Source of the DNA: Nostoc sp. LEGE 06077 | GTDB lineage: Bacteria > Cyanobacteriota > Cyanobacteriia > Cyanobacteriales > Nostocaceae | Direction: 5' to 3' | Assembly: GCF_015207705.1 (NCBI RefSeq) | Contig: NZ_JADEWI010000006.1 | Span: forward strand, 62,001 to 126,000 | DNA length: 64,000 nt | In this document: positions 31,928 through 40,784 of the stretch, piece by piece | How positions within the stretch are numbered: the stretch's first letter is position 1 | Layout: the number at the start of each line of letters is the position of its first letter | Notes under the pieces: model-generated | Told to the model about the DNA's origin: nothing | The model's database searches: none | Seen by the model: the letters and a program-made list of their open reading frames with translations, nothing else | Position numbers and translations under genes: made by a program

Positions 31928-34900
31928 TTACCTTTCTACTAAATCTTTTTTGACATCTTTGAGTGCATTATTGATGCGATCGCTCATAAATTGAAAATCT
32001 TGTAATGTTTCATCACTAATGTTACTTACTTGAGTCTTTCCTTGTTTGACATATAGCAAGATATTATCCTTTTTATCTTTAACTAGATAAGTTTGGTTTT
32101 GAGTTTGAGTAGCAATCTGATATTTTTCTGTTTGGACTGTCATAATGCCATTAATATCCTCTTGTCCAATTGTCTTAACTACACGTTGAGCAAGACTGGT
32201 CATCTCATTAACTTTTTCTAATTCTTTAATGTCTTCTTCCATTGCCTTAAAAGCATTCTCAAGACTAATATTTTCTTGAATGTATAAATTAGTTATCTCC
32301 TGAATTCTATTGAGATATGTGTCTGATTTACCGAGTTTTTCAGCTGCTATATACCAGTCTTGGAGATTTTGCACTGTATTAGCTTTCATCCGCTCGATAA
32401 TGCTATCCATCACTCCAACTTGCTGTATTTTGGGTTGAGCAGGTGATGCGAGTGCTTGGTTAATATTTGGTTGTTGGCTTTGTTGTGATGAAAAAATGTT
32501 CTTGTCGTTAGAAATTAATGAGTTATCTGATACTTGTGTATTAGTAGAAATAATATCGCTACTAACTTTGGTGTTTTCTACAGGATTAAATACTGCGTAT
32601 CCTTGGGAAGTTTGTTCTACTCTGTACCCTTTTTCTTGAAGATAATTTTGAACTAATTGGTCAGTTCCTTGTGCATTTCCGACTAGAAAAGAGCTTTTCA
32701 CTGCTATTGCCTTATCAAGTAAGGGTTTATAGTGATTTTCAAATGTTTGGGCAATTTGCTCGCTTGTTACTCCACGCCACGGGCCAGATCCGGACACCAT
32801 AATCATGTCTTCTTTTGAGTAATTTCCTGTGTTGGCACGTTCCCCCCATGCTTGCTCGTAATTTCGTGTGCTTGAAGCTGTATCAAGGGGTGCAGCTGAT
32901 TTACCGATAAACTGGGTAGCTATTTGGGCCATCGCAATGTCTTTTTTCATGTGTTCAGCGACGGCGGCGTTTATAGGTTCGAGTTGGGACAGTGGATTTG
33001 TGGGCCGCAGAGCAGTCTGTTGGGACTTGTCCTGCTGGGTTTGTACTGTAGTTTGTTGTGATTTTGCAACTACATATATATACGCTTCGCTAAGGGCTTG
33101 AATAAATGCGGATTCTTTACCCTTACCCTGCCACTGTTGATCCTGGGCATTAGTAATGCTTGTACAGTTTTCTAACCAATTGACTCCCCCACGTTTGGCG
33201 ATCGCCTCAGTTAGCCGGGGGTGTTGTTCGAGTTTAGCCTGAAGCACTTCTACCATTAGCTGGTATTCATCAACTGATGGATGCAACTGCTTTTGGTGAT
33301 TAAATGCGTGTTCGGCGGATGCGTATGCTACCCCTTGAGGTTTTTGGACATGGGTTTCTACTCCATACTGCCCGGCGGAGGCTTCTGGATTATTTTTGAC
33401 TGAAACTTGGTAATCGTTTTGCAGCTTGCCTTGTTCTTTGGCGAGTGCAGTGGCAAGGCTGAGTGCTACTCCCAGCCCATCTTTAGAGTCTGGGCTGATA
33501 TTTACTGGTGTTGCAGGTTGTTTTTGGATAATTGGGAACGGAACAATTTTGCCATTGACATAATCTCCTAGTGGCTCCATGAATAAGCCATATACCTGAC
33601 TCTTACTCGCTTGAGTTTGGGTAAGTTCTTTTGGTGAATGCTTCTCCCATCTCGCCCAGGCTTGCTGGTAACTTGGGTCTTGGATCATTTGGGTGGTAAT
33701 TTTGTATTGCTTACCTACCCGAAAAGCAACTTGCTCGCCGTTTTTACCTTGGGCGATCGCAATATCTCCCTCATTGATACCATAAGTTTTTTGGTAGTCT
33801 ACACCTCTGGTAGTGTGTATCCTACCGTGTCCGCGCATAGCATCAATGGTTGTTTTAACTGGTATCGTGGCAGCTTCGCCGTGCAGATGCAGCGTATAAA
33901 CCATTGGTACTGGTTTGCCAGATATAACCGGGTTGTCTGGAATCTGAGGATTAGCAGCGCGTACCGCAGTGGAATTGCCAATGGCGATAATTTCTTCGAC
34001 AGTTGGTTGGTTTAAAGCGTGTGAGGGTATGTTTTGGGTGACTTCTCTGAGGCTGGTATAACTGCGCTCTACTTTAATTTCTCCCCCTGGTGTCCACTCG
34101 TTAGCTCTGATGGTGAGGTCGCTGTTGCTTTGGACTACCGCACGCGGAGGTTGATTTGAGGTGAGGAAGTTCTCAAATTTTTGGCGAACGCTGTTTTCCC
34201 TGCCCAGGTCATTTTTAATTGACCAGATATTAATAGACCATCTGCCAGCTTCAGTCTTTAGTGCAGCGTGTTCGTTCTTGCAGTTAAAGCGGGTTACTGT
34301 ACCTGACTCAAGTTTAAACTCTTGGTATGGCGCGTCCTGATTCTCTTCCCTAGTCCATGCCATTCGTTCCTTAGCAGCACGATAGCCCCAGTCACAATTT
34401 CCGATATTGATGCTGCGGGCTTCCGTCGCGGCGTAGGAATCATCGCGGTGGTAGTTAATCCCAGCACCAGGGTTCTCGGAATAAGTTACCAGCACAATAT
34501 CAGCGTCAGGATAGACTTGTTTGACAAGTTCCATCAACCTGTCGTCTTGTATCCCTGGCTTGAAGTCTTTATCCTTCAAATCCCATTTTGCACCGACCCA
34601 GGCAACTTGTCTCAGTGGTGCATAGTTAGATTTGTCATTTTCCAGTATGGGCTTGAGGTGGGTTTCAAGATGCGATCGCAACTGGTCTACTTTTTCCTCG
34701 CTTACCTTACCCAATATTTCGATAGCTTTAGTTGGATCGGCTTGACGCGAGTTGGGTAGTAATATTGGTTGATTCTTAGCTTCTGATTGTGTATCCGTTA
34801 CTACTTGTATCTCAACTGCGTTTTGATAGACTTGTGAAATTCCTGCAACTGTGGCGTTAGTATTTAATTGAATATTAGTTGTATTCTTTTCTGGTAAAGC

Positions 34901-37900
34901 TTTAGCAGGAACAATTGGTACTGGAGAATCTTCTTGATTGAGTTCTCTTGGACGGTTAGGAAGTGCTTGTAAAGCTTTTTGGTACTCACTATTTTCTGGA
35001 ATTTGGTTTAATTTTAAAAGACTACCTTCAGTTGTAACTTTTTCATTTAACTCTGCACTAAGCTGTTCGTAGCGGTCAAATCCATCAACTTCAGCGATAT
35101 TAATAGCTTCTCCCAGTAAACTATTAAATTCTTTCTTTATTTCCTCACTAATTTCATTTTTATTAAAAATAAATGTAGCAGTGTTACTCTCAATAAAATA
35201 ATCGTTTTCAGTAGATTTTGATTCTAACCAAGTGGCTACAGCGATCGCGTCTTGTGCGGGAACTACTAATCCCAAAGCTTCTTTAGTTTCTAAGAGCGAT
35301 CCATCGGGGGAAGTATATTGTTGATTTGGATTATAAAAATATACAGTTTGTTGGGGAATAATGGGAGTGGGTTGTGAGGGTGTATCTGCACTGTTGATAT
35401 GACCACCAGCACGGTTAATAAAGGTTTGTCTTAATTCACTGCTGATAGTAGTTTCATCAAGTACGAATATAGTCATTCCTTTTTTGGACTCTAAGCGAGC
35501 TTGTGATATAGGAAGCTGTTCGTATGATACTCCTACTTTTTCAAGATACTTTTTGGTTTTTTCGGCTATATTTTCATCAACTGCTAATCCTAAAAGCCCT
35601 ACTAATTTTTGCTCTTTATCTTGAAACATGATTGTAGGACGTTCGTTTATTTTACCGAGAATTTGGTTACGTTTTTCTTGCTGTTCGTCTCTGACAGTCT
35701 TTTCATTACTTATAAGCTGACTGCGTTTAACCCATTTGTCGGGATACTGTACTGTTTCTGGATTAATAATTATTTTACAGGTACTTTCATTACTGGTAAT
35801 CTGTACAGGGATAGTGGTTCGTTGTTGGTTTGGGCGAATAATGCCCGTATCAATTAATTTTTGTACAGTGCTACTTTCTTTCCTTTGCCACTGTTTTTGT
35901 ATATTTCCTTTATTTAAATCAGCTTCGAGACGTTCATTATGCTGACCAATGATACCGAGTGATTGGTCACCAATTTTAGCAATATAAACGTGCTTTTTAT
36001 CAAATGCCCTAACTAAAGTTTCTTGAAATACTTGGTTGTTAATTTCCTGTTTTTTGTACTTTGGATTCGTAATATTAATTCGTAACAGATTATTCTGAGA
36101 TGTCTCTGCTATAGCATAGGCATTTTGTCCAGTGATGATAGTTTGAATTTTAAGATGTAACTGTTGCCCATTCCCAGGCTTTTCTGTTAGCCAGCCTTGA
36201 GCAATACCTTCTTTGATTGATTCTTTATCAATATTGCCTAGTTTTTCAGGTCTATTACCATTTTGAAGATAAATAGTATAGTCTTCCCGAATCAGGTCAA
36301 CCTTTTCGATTGTTAACATTACAGGTTCATTATTAAACCTTTGGGAATTTCCAAACTTATTAACTTCGCCTACTTTGAAAGTGAGTTCTGGTAATCCGGG
36401 TACTTTGGTTGTAACAGAGGTGGTGTATACTTCACCTTTTTCAACACTGCCAATCGCAATAGTACCAATTGGTAGCCGGGCGTTACTTTGTTCAATATTC
36501 CCAAATGTTTCGTAATTACCCTCTTGATTCTGGATTTCAATTACACTTTTTCCATCTTCAGCTAGATTAAATCGAATACTCTGAGGTTGATTTTTATTAA
36601 AAAACTCATTATTCCGGTCAAATCCAGTGATACTAAACTCGGTAAACTTGAGTGTATCTAACTGACTGATAATCTCTTGAGGAAAAGCAGCAAAGGCGAA
36701 ATTAGAAACTTTATTTTGGCGATCGCTACTTTTATCATTACTAGTCTCACGAGTAGTTGATACCGCCCAGGTGGCAGCTGCCATTGTTAGCTTTTGGTCT
36801 TCTGGAATCGAATTATAAAATTCCTCTGCTACTTCGTAAGCTCTTTGGTAAAGAAGTTTAATTTGACCTTCGCTTAGTTCAGGCTGCAATGATATTTTGT
36901 TAGATGTTACTTCATGCCCAAGTGTAATTCCTATTTCTTCGAGTTTATTTTCTTGCTCCCTTGCCAGTGTCCCTAATTTTCTAAATTTGGGTTTACCATT
37001 CTCAGTTTCATCGTTAATTTGAGCATAAACTAAATATTTATGAGGATGGTTAATGTTGCGCTTATCTTCGGAGATTTCTGATACTTTTATTGTAATTGTG
37101 TTAGCTTTCCAGATAAATTCATTATCATACTGTAGAAGATTAGTTATACTTACTTGATTACCATTAGCAAGGGTAATATTTGCAGATGGCCCTTTTTCAG
37201 TTTCTTTTTGTTTAGATAGCTCACTCGCTCGGTTGAATGATTTGTCGAATTCTTTTTTGATGATGGTAGCTCTTAATCGCTGTTCATGAGAAAATTCAAC
37301 CCCTTTAAATAAAGCGTGAAATTGCACAATTTCACGCGATTCTAGGCGAGCTTTTTCAAAATACTGATTGGTTTGAGCAATTAGTAACTCAACAGGTGAA
37401 TATCCCGTCGGTTGAATTATATTGTCAATATAGACATCTTTTTTCTTATCCTTAATATAGTTGACTTCACGGTGAAGAATCCGACTGTTGTTGCGAATAA
37501 TTTCAATTTCAGGTTTTTTGGCACTCTTAAAAAGGTCAACTGCAATTTGATTTTGAAATGCTGCCTCAGCAATCATTTCACGGTACATTTGGGTATTAAT
37601 TTTCATAGCCACTACTGCATTAGCCTGGTTTAAGGGTTCTTGTCGAACAGTTTTGATGAACTCTTCCATGTAACTGCGATACTTGCTTGGAATCTCCTTC
37701 CCTTCAATACCCTTGGATTTTGCCCAGGCTTCTGTTTTGAATAAATCTTCGTAGTGTTTGGCTACCTGCTGTACGTACTCAATTTGGTCTTTTTCGCTAC
37801 CAAAGTTTTTCAGAATCGTAATTTCTGACTCTAACGCCTCAATTGCGGTAAGGTGATTGTTGATAACACCCACACTAATGCTATCGCTCATGTGGATGGC

Positions 37901-39682
37901 GATTTCCTCAAATTCTTGCTGACTACCATCTTCTTGGTAAAAAGATTGTTTTTTAAGTTTGACAGTTGGAGCGTAGGCGTTTTCAGGAAGGTTGCGCTCT
38001 TTTGCTTCGGCGGTGAGGTTGGGATATTTGGTTGCCCGCTCGAAGCCGATACAATCACCATCGTAATCGCGTGCTTGACGCTCTTGTTCGGACTCTTGAG
38101 GAAGAATTTCTAATTCATAACCAGCTGATTTTAGTTCTAAAATATACTGATTAAATTCGTTAGTAAACTCGATTTTATCTTTAGTTTCGAGCTTACTGAT
38201 ACTTTGGTCTAAGTAATTTTCAATACCTTCTAACTGGATATTTTTTCCTTGAGCTTCTGGCAGGATAGATTTAATTTGCTCATTGAGGCGGTTATAAATG
38301 CGATCGCTTGTTTCGTCCGAGACAGCGATCGCACCAGCAAGAGGTTGACCATCAGGCCCAAGGATATCTTCTACAATTTTGTTAGTTGAGACGCACAGAC
38401 CATTAGAGTTGAGGAAAGGGGAGCGGAAGTTGAGAACTTCTTCGCCATCTTGATAATGCGGTATGGAAATTTCCCCATTTTGCAGGTCTTTGGAGGGGAT
38501 GACCATTGCTCGCTCAAACGTTAACGTCTTGCCGATGGCGATTTCTTTCCACTCGTTTTGGACGAACCGGGCGAGTTCGCGCTGTACTTTCTCAGTTTCA
38601 AGAAGTTGGCCATCTCCTTGCAGGTCAGCTTTGATGAGTTTGTAAATAAACGAGTCAGTAGCAATGCGATCCCGCAAAGTTTCTAACTCTTCTGCTAATG
38701 TTGGATCTTCTGCTGCTTGTTCTTCTAGTGTAGTTGCTTGTTCTTCAAGAAAAGCTTTCCGTTTCTCGTACTTTTCGCAGTAAAGTTGTGCAAGTTGCCG
38801 AGGGTCATCCTGTGCTTCTTTAAGCTTTTTGGCTTCAAGTTCTAATTGTTCAGTAAAGTCTTTCAGTCCGTTAGGGAATGAAGCGAGTAACTGTGAGATA
38901 GCTGTCTTGCCGAGTTCAGATTGTGATTTTTCACCTAGCCAGATATTTTGTCGGTATAATCCAGGTTGAATTTGAGGCTTAATCGGGCCATTAGGATTAT
39001 CTTTATCAGTTCCTTTGAACGCAGATAAGGGAAGAATTAGATCAATTTTAATTAAGTTATTGGGGTCTTGATAATTGAGGATTTGCTCAAGGTTAGCAGG
39101 GCGTAGTGTACCTTTACCAAAGCGGTATTTTTGATCATCTCCGTCTCGATTAGTCCAACCGAAGCGGTGCTGAATTACTCGATATTTATCACCTTTTTGA
39201 TGCTTGGTTAATTCGTGATACAGGTCTTTTGATATTTGTCCGTAACAGTCTCCTGTTAACCTATATGCTTGGTCATTACTGATAATGCCGCCATTTTCAC
39301 CATTATTATCATCAACTATTAGGATGTTTAACTCTTTATTGACAACATTTCTACATGAACCAAGAAAGATAGACCCGTAAGCACCTCTATCTTTGTTATC
39401 AGGGCATAATTGCCTAATTGTATCTAGACATTCTTCGGGGCCATATAACAACCGAGTTTTTGATGATAATAATAATTTATGACCTTTAGGATTATTAGTT
39501 AATTGTTCCATAGTAGACTTTTCGTCCATATGCCCGAACGAAAAGTTTACCCCAGGAAAGAAATATTCTAATAGAGTATTGTTAAGTTCTTCCTTTAACA
39601 GCGAATCTGGATTATTTGTATTACCATCTGTATGAATCCATTGATTTAATCTAGTGTCAAAATGTTTAGCTTGAATTGTCAT
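31928..39682 (-). CDS. giant multidomain protein with single-chain RNA-polymerase-like core and AlkB-like domain, 2584 aa
   Basis: In order: residues about 90-240 contain KYRFGKGTLRP, which could be the Lys of a first double-psi barrel. Residues 380-550 contain FRSPFLNSNGLCVSTN and DYDGD at 539-543 (nt 38054-38068), the DbDGD metal-binding motif of RNA polymerase catalytic barrels. IAVDLFKSAKKP at 713-724 matches the AVDxxK element following it in QDE-1/YonO-type enzymes. Residues 1660-1825 show an AlkB-like dioxygenase pattern (YHRDD with His1745 and Asp1747, His1805, Arg1814). Residues 2115-2205 and 2293-2352 resemble NADAR- and SLOG-like folds. The N-terminal half could transcribe DNA; the rest could protect or edit nucleic acid. 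No other polymerase subunit is needed in that model. The gene begins at ATG 39682 with its promoter region to the right. Confidence 0.6.
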   Translation of the reverse strand: MTIQAKHFDTRLNQWIHTDGNTNNPDSLLKEELNNTLLEYFFPGVNFSFGHMDEKSTMEQLTNNPKGHKLLLSSKTRLLYGPEECLDTIRQLCPDNKDRGAYGSIFLGSCRNVVNKELNILIVDDNNGENGGIISNDQAYRLTGDCYGQISKDLYHELTKHQKGDKYRVIQHRFGWTNRDGDDQKYRFGKGTLRPANLEQILNYQDPNNLIKIDLILPLSAFKGTDKDNPNGPIKPQIQPGLYRQNIWLGEKSQSELGKTAISQLLASFPNGLKDFTEQLELEAKKLKEAQDDPRQLAQLYCEKYEKRKAFLEEQATTLEEQAAEDPTLAEELETLRDRIATDSFIYKLIKADLQGDGQLLETEKVQRELARFVQNEWKEIAIGKTLTFERAMVIPSKDLQNGEISIPHYQDGEEVLNFRSPFLNSNGLCVSTNKIVEDILGPDGQPLAGAIAVSDETSDRIYNRLNEQIKSILPEAQGKNIQLEGIENYLDQSISKLETKDKIEFTNEFNQYILELKSAGYELEILPQESEQERQARDYDGDCIGFERATKYPNLTAEAKERNLPENAYAPTVKLKKQSFYQEDGSQQEFEEIAIHMSDSISVGVINNHLTAIEALESEITILKNFGSEKDQIEYVQQVAKHYEDLFKTEAWAKSKGIEGKEIPSKYRSYMEEFIKTVRQEPLNQANAVVAMKINTQMYREMIAEAAFQNQIAVDLFKSAKKPEIEIIRNNSRILHREVNYIKDKKKDVYIDNIIQPTGYSPVELLIAQTNQYFEKARLESREIVQFHALFKGVEFSHEQRLRATIIKKEFDKSFNRASELSKQKETEKGPSANITLANGNQVSITNLLQYDNEFIWKANTITIKVSEISEDKRNINHPHKYLVYAQINDETENGKPKFRKLGTLAREQENKLEEIGITLGHEVTSNKISLQPELSEGQIKLLYQRAYEVAEEFYNSIPEDQKLTMAAATWAVSTTRETSNDKSSDRQNKVSNFAFAAFPQEIISQLDTLKFTEFSITGFDRNNEFFNKNQPQSIRFNLAEDGKSVIEIQNQEGNYETFGNIEQSNARLPIGTIAIGSVEKGEVYTTSVTTKVPGLPELTFKVGEVNKFGNSQRFNNEPVMLTIEKVDLIREDYTIYLQNGNRPEKLGNIDKESIKEGIAQGWLTEKPGNGQQLHLKIQTIITGQNAYAIAETSQNNLLRINITNPKYKKQEINNQVFQETLVRAFDKKHVYIAKIGDQSLGIIGQHNERLEADLNKGNIQKQWQRKESSTVQKLIDTGIIRPNQQRTTIPVQITSNESTCKIIINPETVQYPDKWVKRSQLISNEKTVRDEQQEKRNQILGKINERPTIMFQDKEQKLVGLLGLAVDENIAEKTKKYLEKVGVSYEQLPISQARLESKKGMTIFVLDETTISSELRQTFINRAGGHINSADTPSQPTPIIPQQTVYFYNPNQQYTSPDGSLLETKEALGLVVPAQDAIAVATWLESKSTENDYFIESNTATFIFNKNEISEEIKKEFNSLLGEAINIAEVDGFDRYEQLSAELNEKVTTEGSLLKLNQIPENSEYQKALQALPNRPRELNQEDSPVPIVPAKALPEKNTTNIQLNTNATVAGISQVYQNAVEIQVVTDTQSEAKNQPILLPNSRQADPTKAIEILGKVSEEKVDQLRSHLETHLKPILENDKSNYAPLRQVAWVGAKWDLKDKDFKPGIQDDRLMELVKQVYPDADIVLVTYSENPGAGINYHRDDSYAATEARSINIGNCDWGYRAAKERMAWTREENQDAPYQEFKLESGTVTRFNCKNEHAALKTEAGRWSINIWSIKNDLGRENSVRQKFENFLTSNQPPRAVVQSNSDLTIRANEWTPGGEIKVERSYTSLREVTQNIPSHALNQPTVEEIIAIGNSTAVRAANPQIPDNPVISGKPVPMVYTLHLHGEAATIPVKTTIDAMRGHGRIHTTRGVDYQKTYGINEGDIAIAQGKNGEQVAFRVGKQYKITTQMIQDPSYQQAWARWEKHSPKELTQTQASKSQVYGLFMEPLGDYVNGKIVPFPIIQKQPATPVNISPDSKDGLGVALSLATALAKEQGKLQNDYQVSVKNNPEASAGQYGVETHVQKPQGVAYASAEHAFNHQKQLHPSVDEYQLMVEVLQAKLEQHPRLTEAIAKRGGVNWLENCTSITNAQDQQWQGKGKESAFIQALSEAYIYVVAKSQQTTVQTQQDKSQQTALRPTNPLSQLEPINAAVAEHMKKDIAMAQIATQFIGKSAAPLDTASSTRNYEQAWGERANTGNYSKEDMIMVSGSGPWRGVTSEQIAQTFENHYKPLLDKAIAVKSSFLVGNAQGTDQLVQNYLQEKGYRVEQTSQGYAVFNPVENTKVSSDIISTNTQVSDNSLISNDKNIFSSQQSQQPNINQALASPAQPKIQQVGVMDSIIERMKANTVQNLQDWYIAAEKLGKSDTYLNRIQEITNLYIQENISLENAFKAMEEDIKELEKVNEMTSLAQRVVKTIGQEDINGIMTVQTEKYQIATQTQNQTYLVKDKKDNILLYVKQGKTQVSNISDETLQDFQFMSDRINNALKDVKKDLVER

Positions 39683-40076
39683 ATATGAACAATTAAACTT
39701 ATAAAATTAAAGATAAATTTTCACTTTTTGGCACTAAAGTATCCGTAGAGTTTAATTTTACTTTCTCTTTATCAGTAATTTATTCAACAAATTTCTAATT
39801 TAGACTAGCAATTTATGGGTATTTTAAAATACGATATTATAAAAATTTTACTTAGCTTTTTATTGATAAATACTTATTCAGCGTGATCTCAAAGTTTAAG
39901 CATGACAAAAAATATACAAACTTATTGGTTTCTTTTTACTTAGTTATAAATCCGTAGTAACTTTTGTAATGTTTGTGATTATGGTTGTGTTGGTAATTTT
40001 AAGCAGAATGACAATGTGTTAAAAACTCAATACTAGATAGCATAGAGGCATCACAGTAGGGAGGCGATTAACACTG
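39683..40076. promoter_or_regulatory. divergent, AT-rich promoter region
   Basis: No gene seen. It separates the giant minus-strand gene from the methyltransferase gene. The sequence is strongly AT-rich with scattered A- and T-runs. GGGAGGCG near 40059-40066 may serve as the ribosome site of the methyltransferase gene. No clear operator dyad is visible. Confidence 0.3.
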
Positions 40077-40652
40077 ATGAGCATTGTAGACAGTATATTC
40101 ATGCAGATGTTTGGTCGCCCGAAGGGTATGCTAGGTAGGTTGGGTGGCATGATTATGGCATCCATGAACCAAGCGTTTACCTATTCGGTGATCGACCTAC
40201 TCGATATTCAGCCAAATGACCAAGTGTTGGAAGTTGGATTCGGCTCAGGAGTGGGTATTCAGCGTTTATCCTCTTTAGCATCAGCAGGATATATCGCAGG
40301 CATTGATTACTCTCAAGAAATGGTTGAGCAAGCTACAGCTAGAAACATGGCGGAGATTGAGATGGGTCTGGTTGATTTACGGCAAGGTTCGGTGGAAAGT
40401 TTGCCCTTTGAAGACAACAAATTCGATAAAGTGCTGGCGGTTAACTCTATGCAAGTTTGGCCAGATACCGTAGTTGGGCTGCGGGAAGTGCGGCGAGTTA
40501 TGAAGGTTGGTGGTCGAATAGCACTTGGTTTTACTTCTTATTCAGGGCAATCAAGTACTGGATTGACTCAGATACTTACGACTGCTGGTTTCACACAAGC
40601 AAGGATAGTGGAGACGGATCGTGATTTTTGTGCATTGGCGATCGCCCCATGA
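40077..40652 (+). CDS. class I SAM-dependent methyltransferase, 191 aa
   Basis: DQVLEVGFGSGVGIQRL is the SAM-binding loop. AGIDYSQEMVEQA is the acidic motif II region and GSVESLPFEDNKFDKVLAVNSMQVW the motif IV/V region. It is a complete small methyltransferase of the UbiE/arsenite- or small-molecule type; the substrate is unknown. The GGGAGG ribosome-binding-like site is 12 bp upstream. It stands alone. Confidence 0.8.
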   Translation: MSIVDSIFMQMFGRPKGMLGRLGGMIMASMNQAFTYSVIDLLDIQPNDQVLEVGFGSGVGIQRLSSLASAGYIAGIDYSQEMVEQATARNMAEIEMGLVDLRQGSVESLPFEDNKFDKVLAVNSMQVWPDTVVGLREVRRVMKVGGRIALGFTSYSGQSSTGLTQILTTAGFTQARIVETDRDFCALAIAP

Positions 40653-40784
40653 CTAATTGTTAAAAATGAATGCCATCTAACAAATACTTACAGGTTACGC
40701 CAAAATTTTAAGGTCGCCCTTTGTTCTAGCTATTACTTTAATAGGAATTCTCAGTAGATTAAATTCTCTCTACTGGTAGATTTA

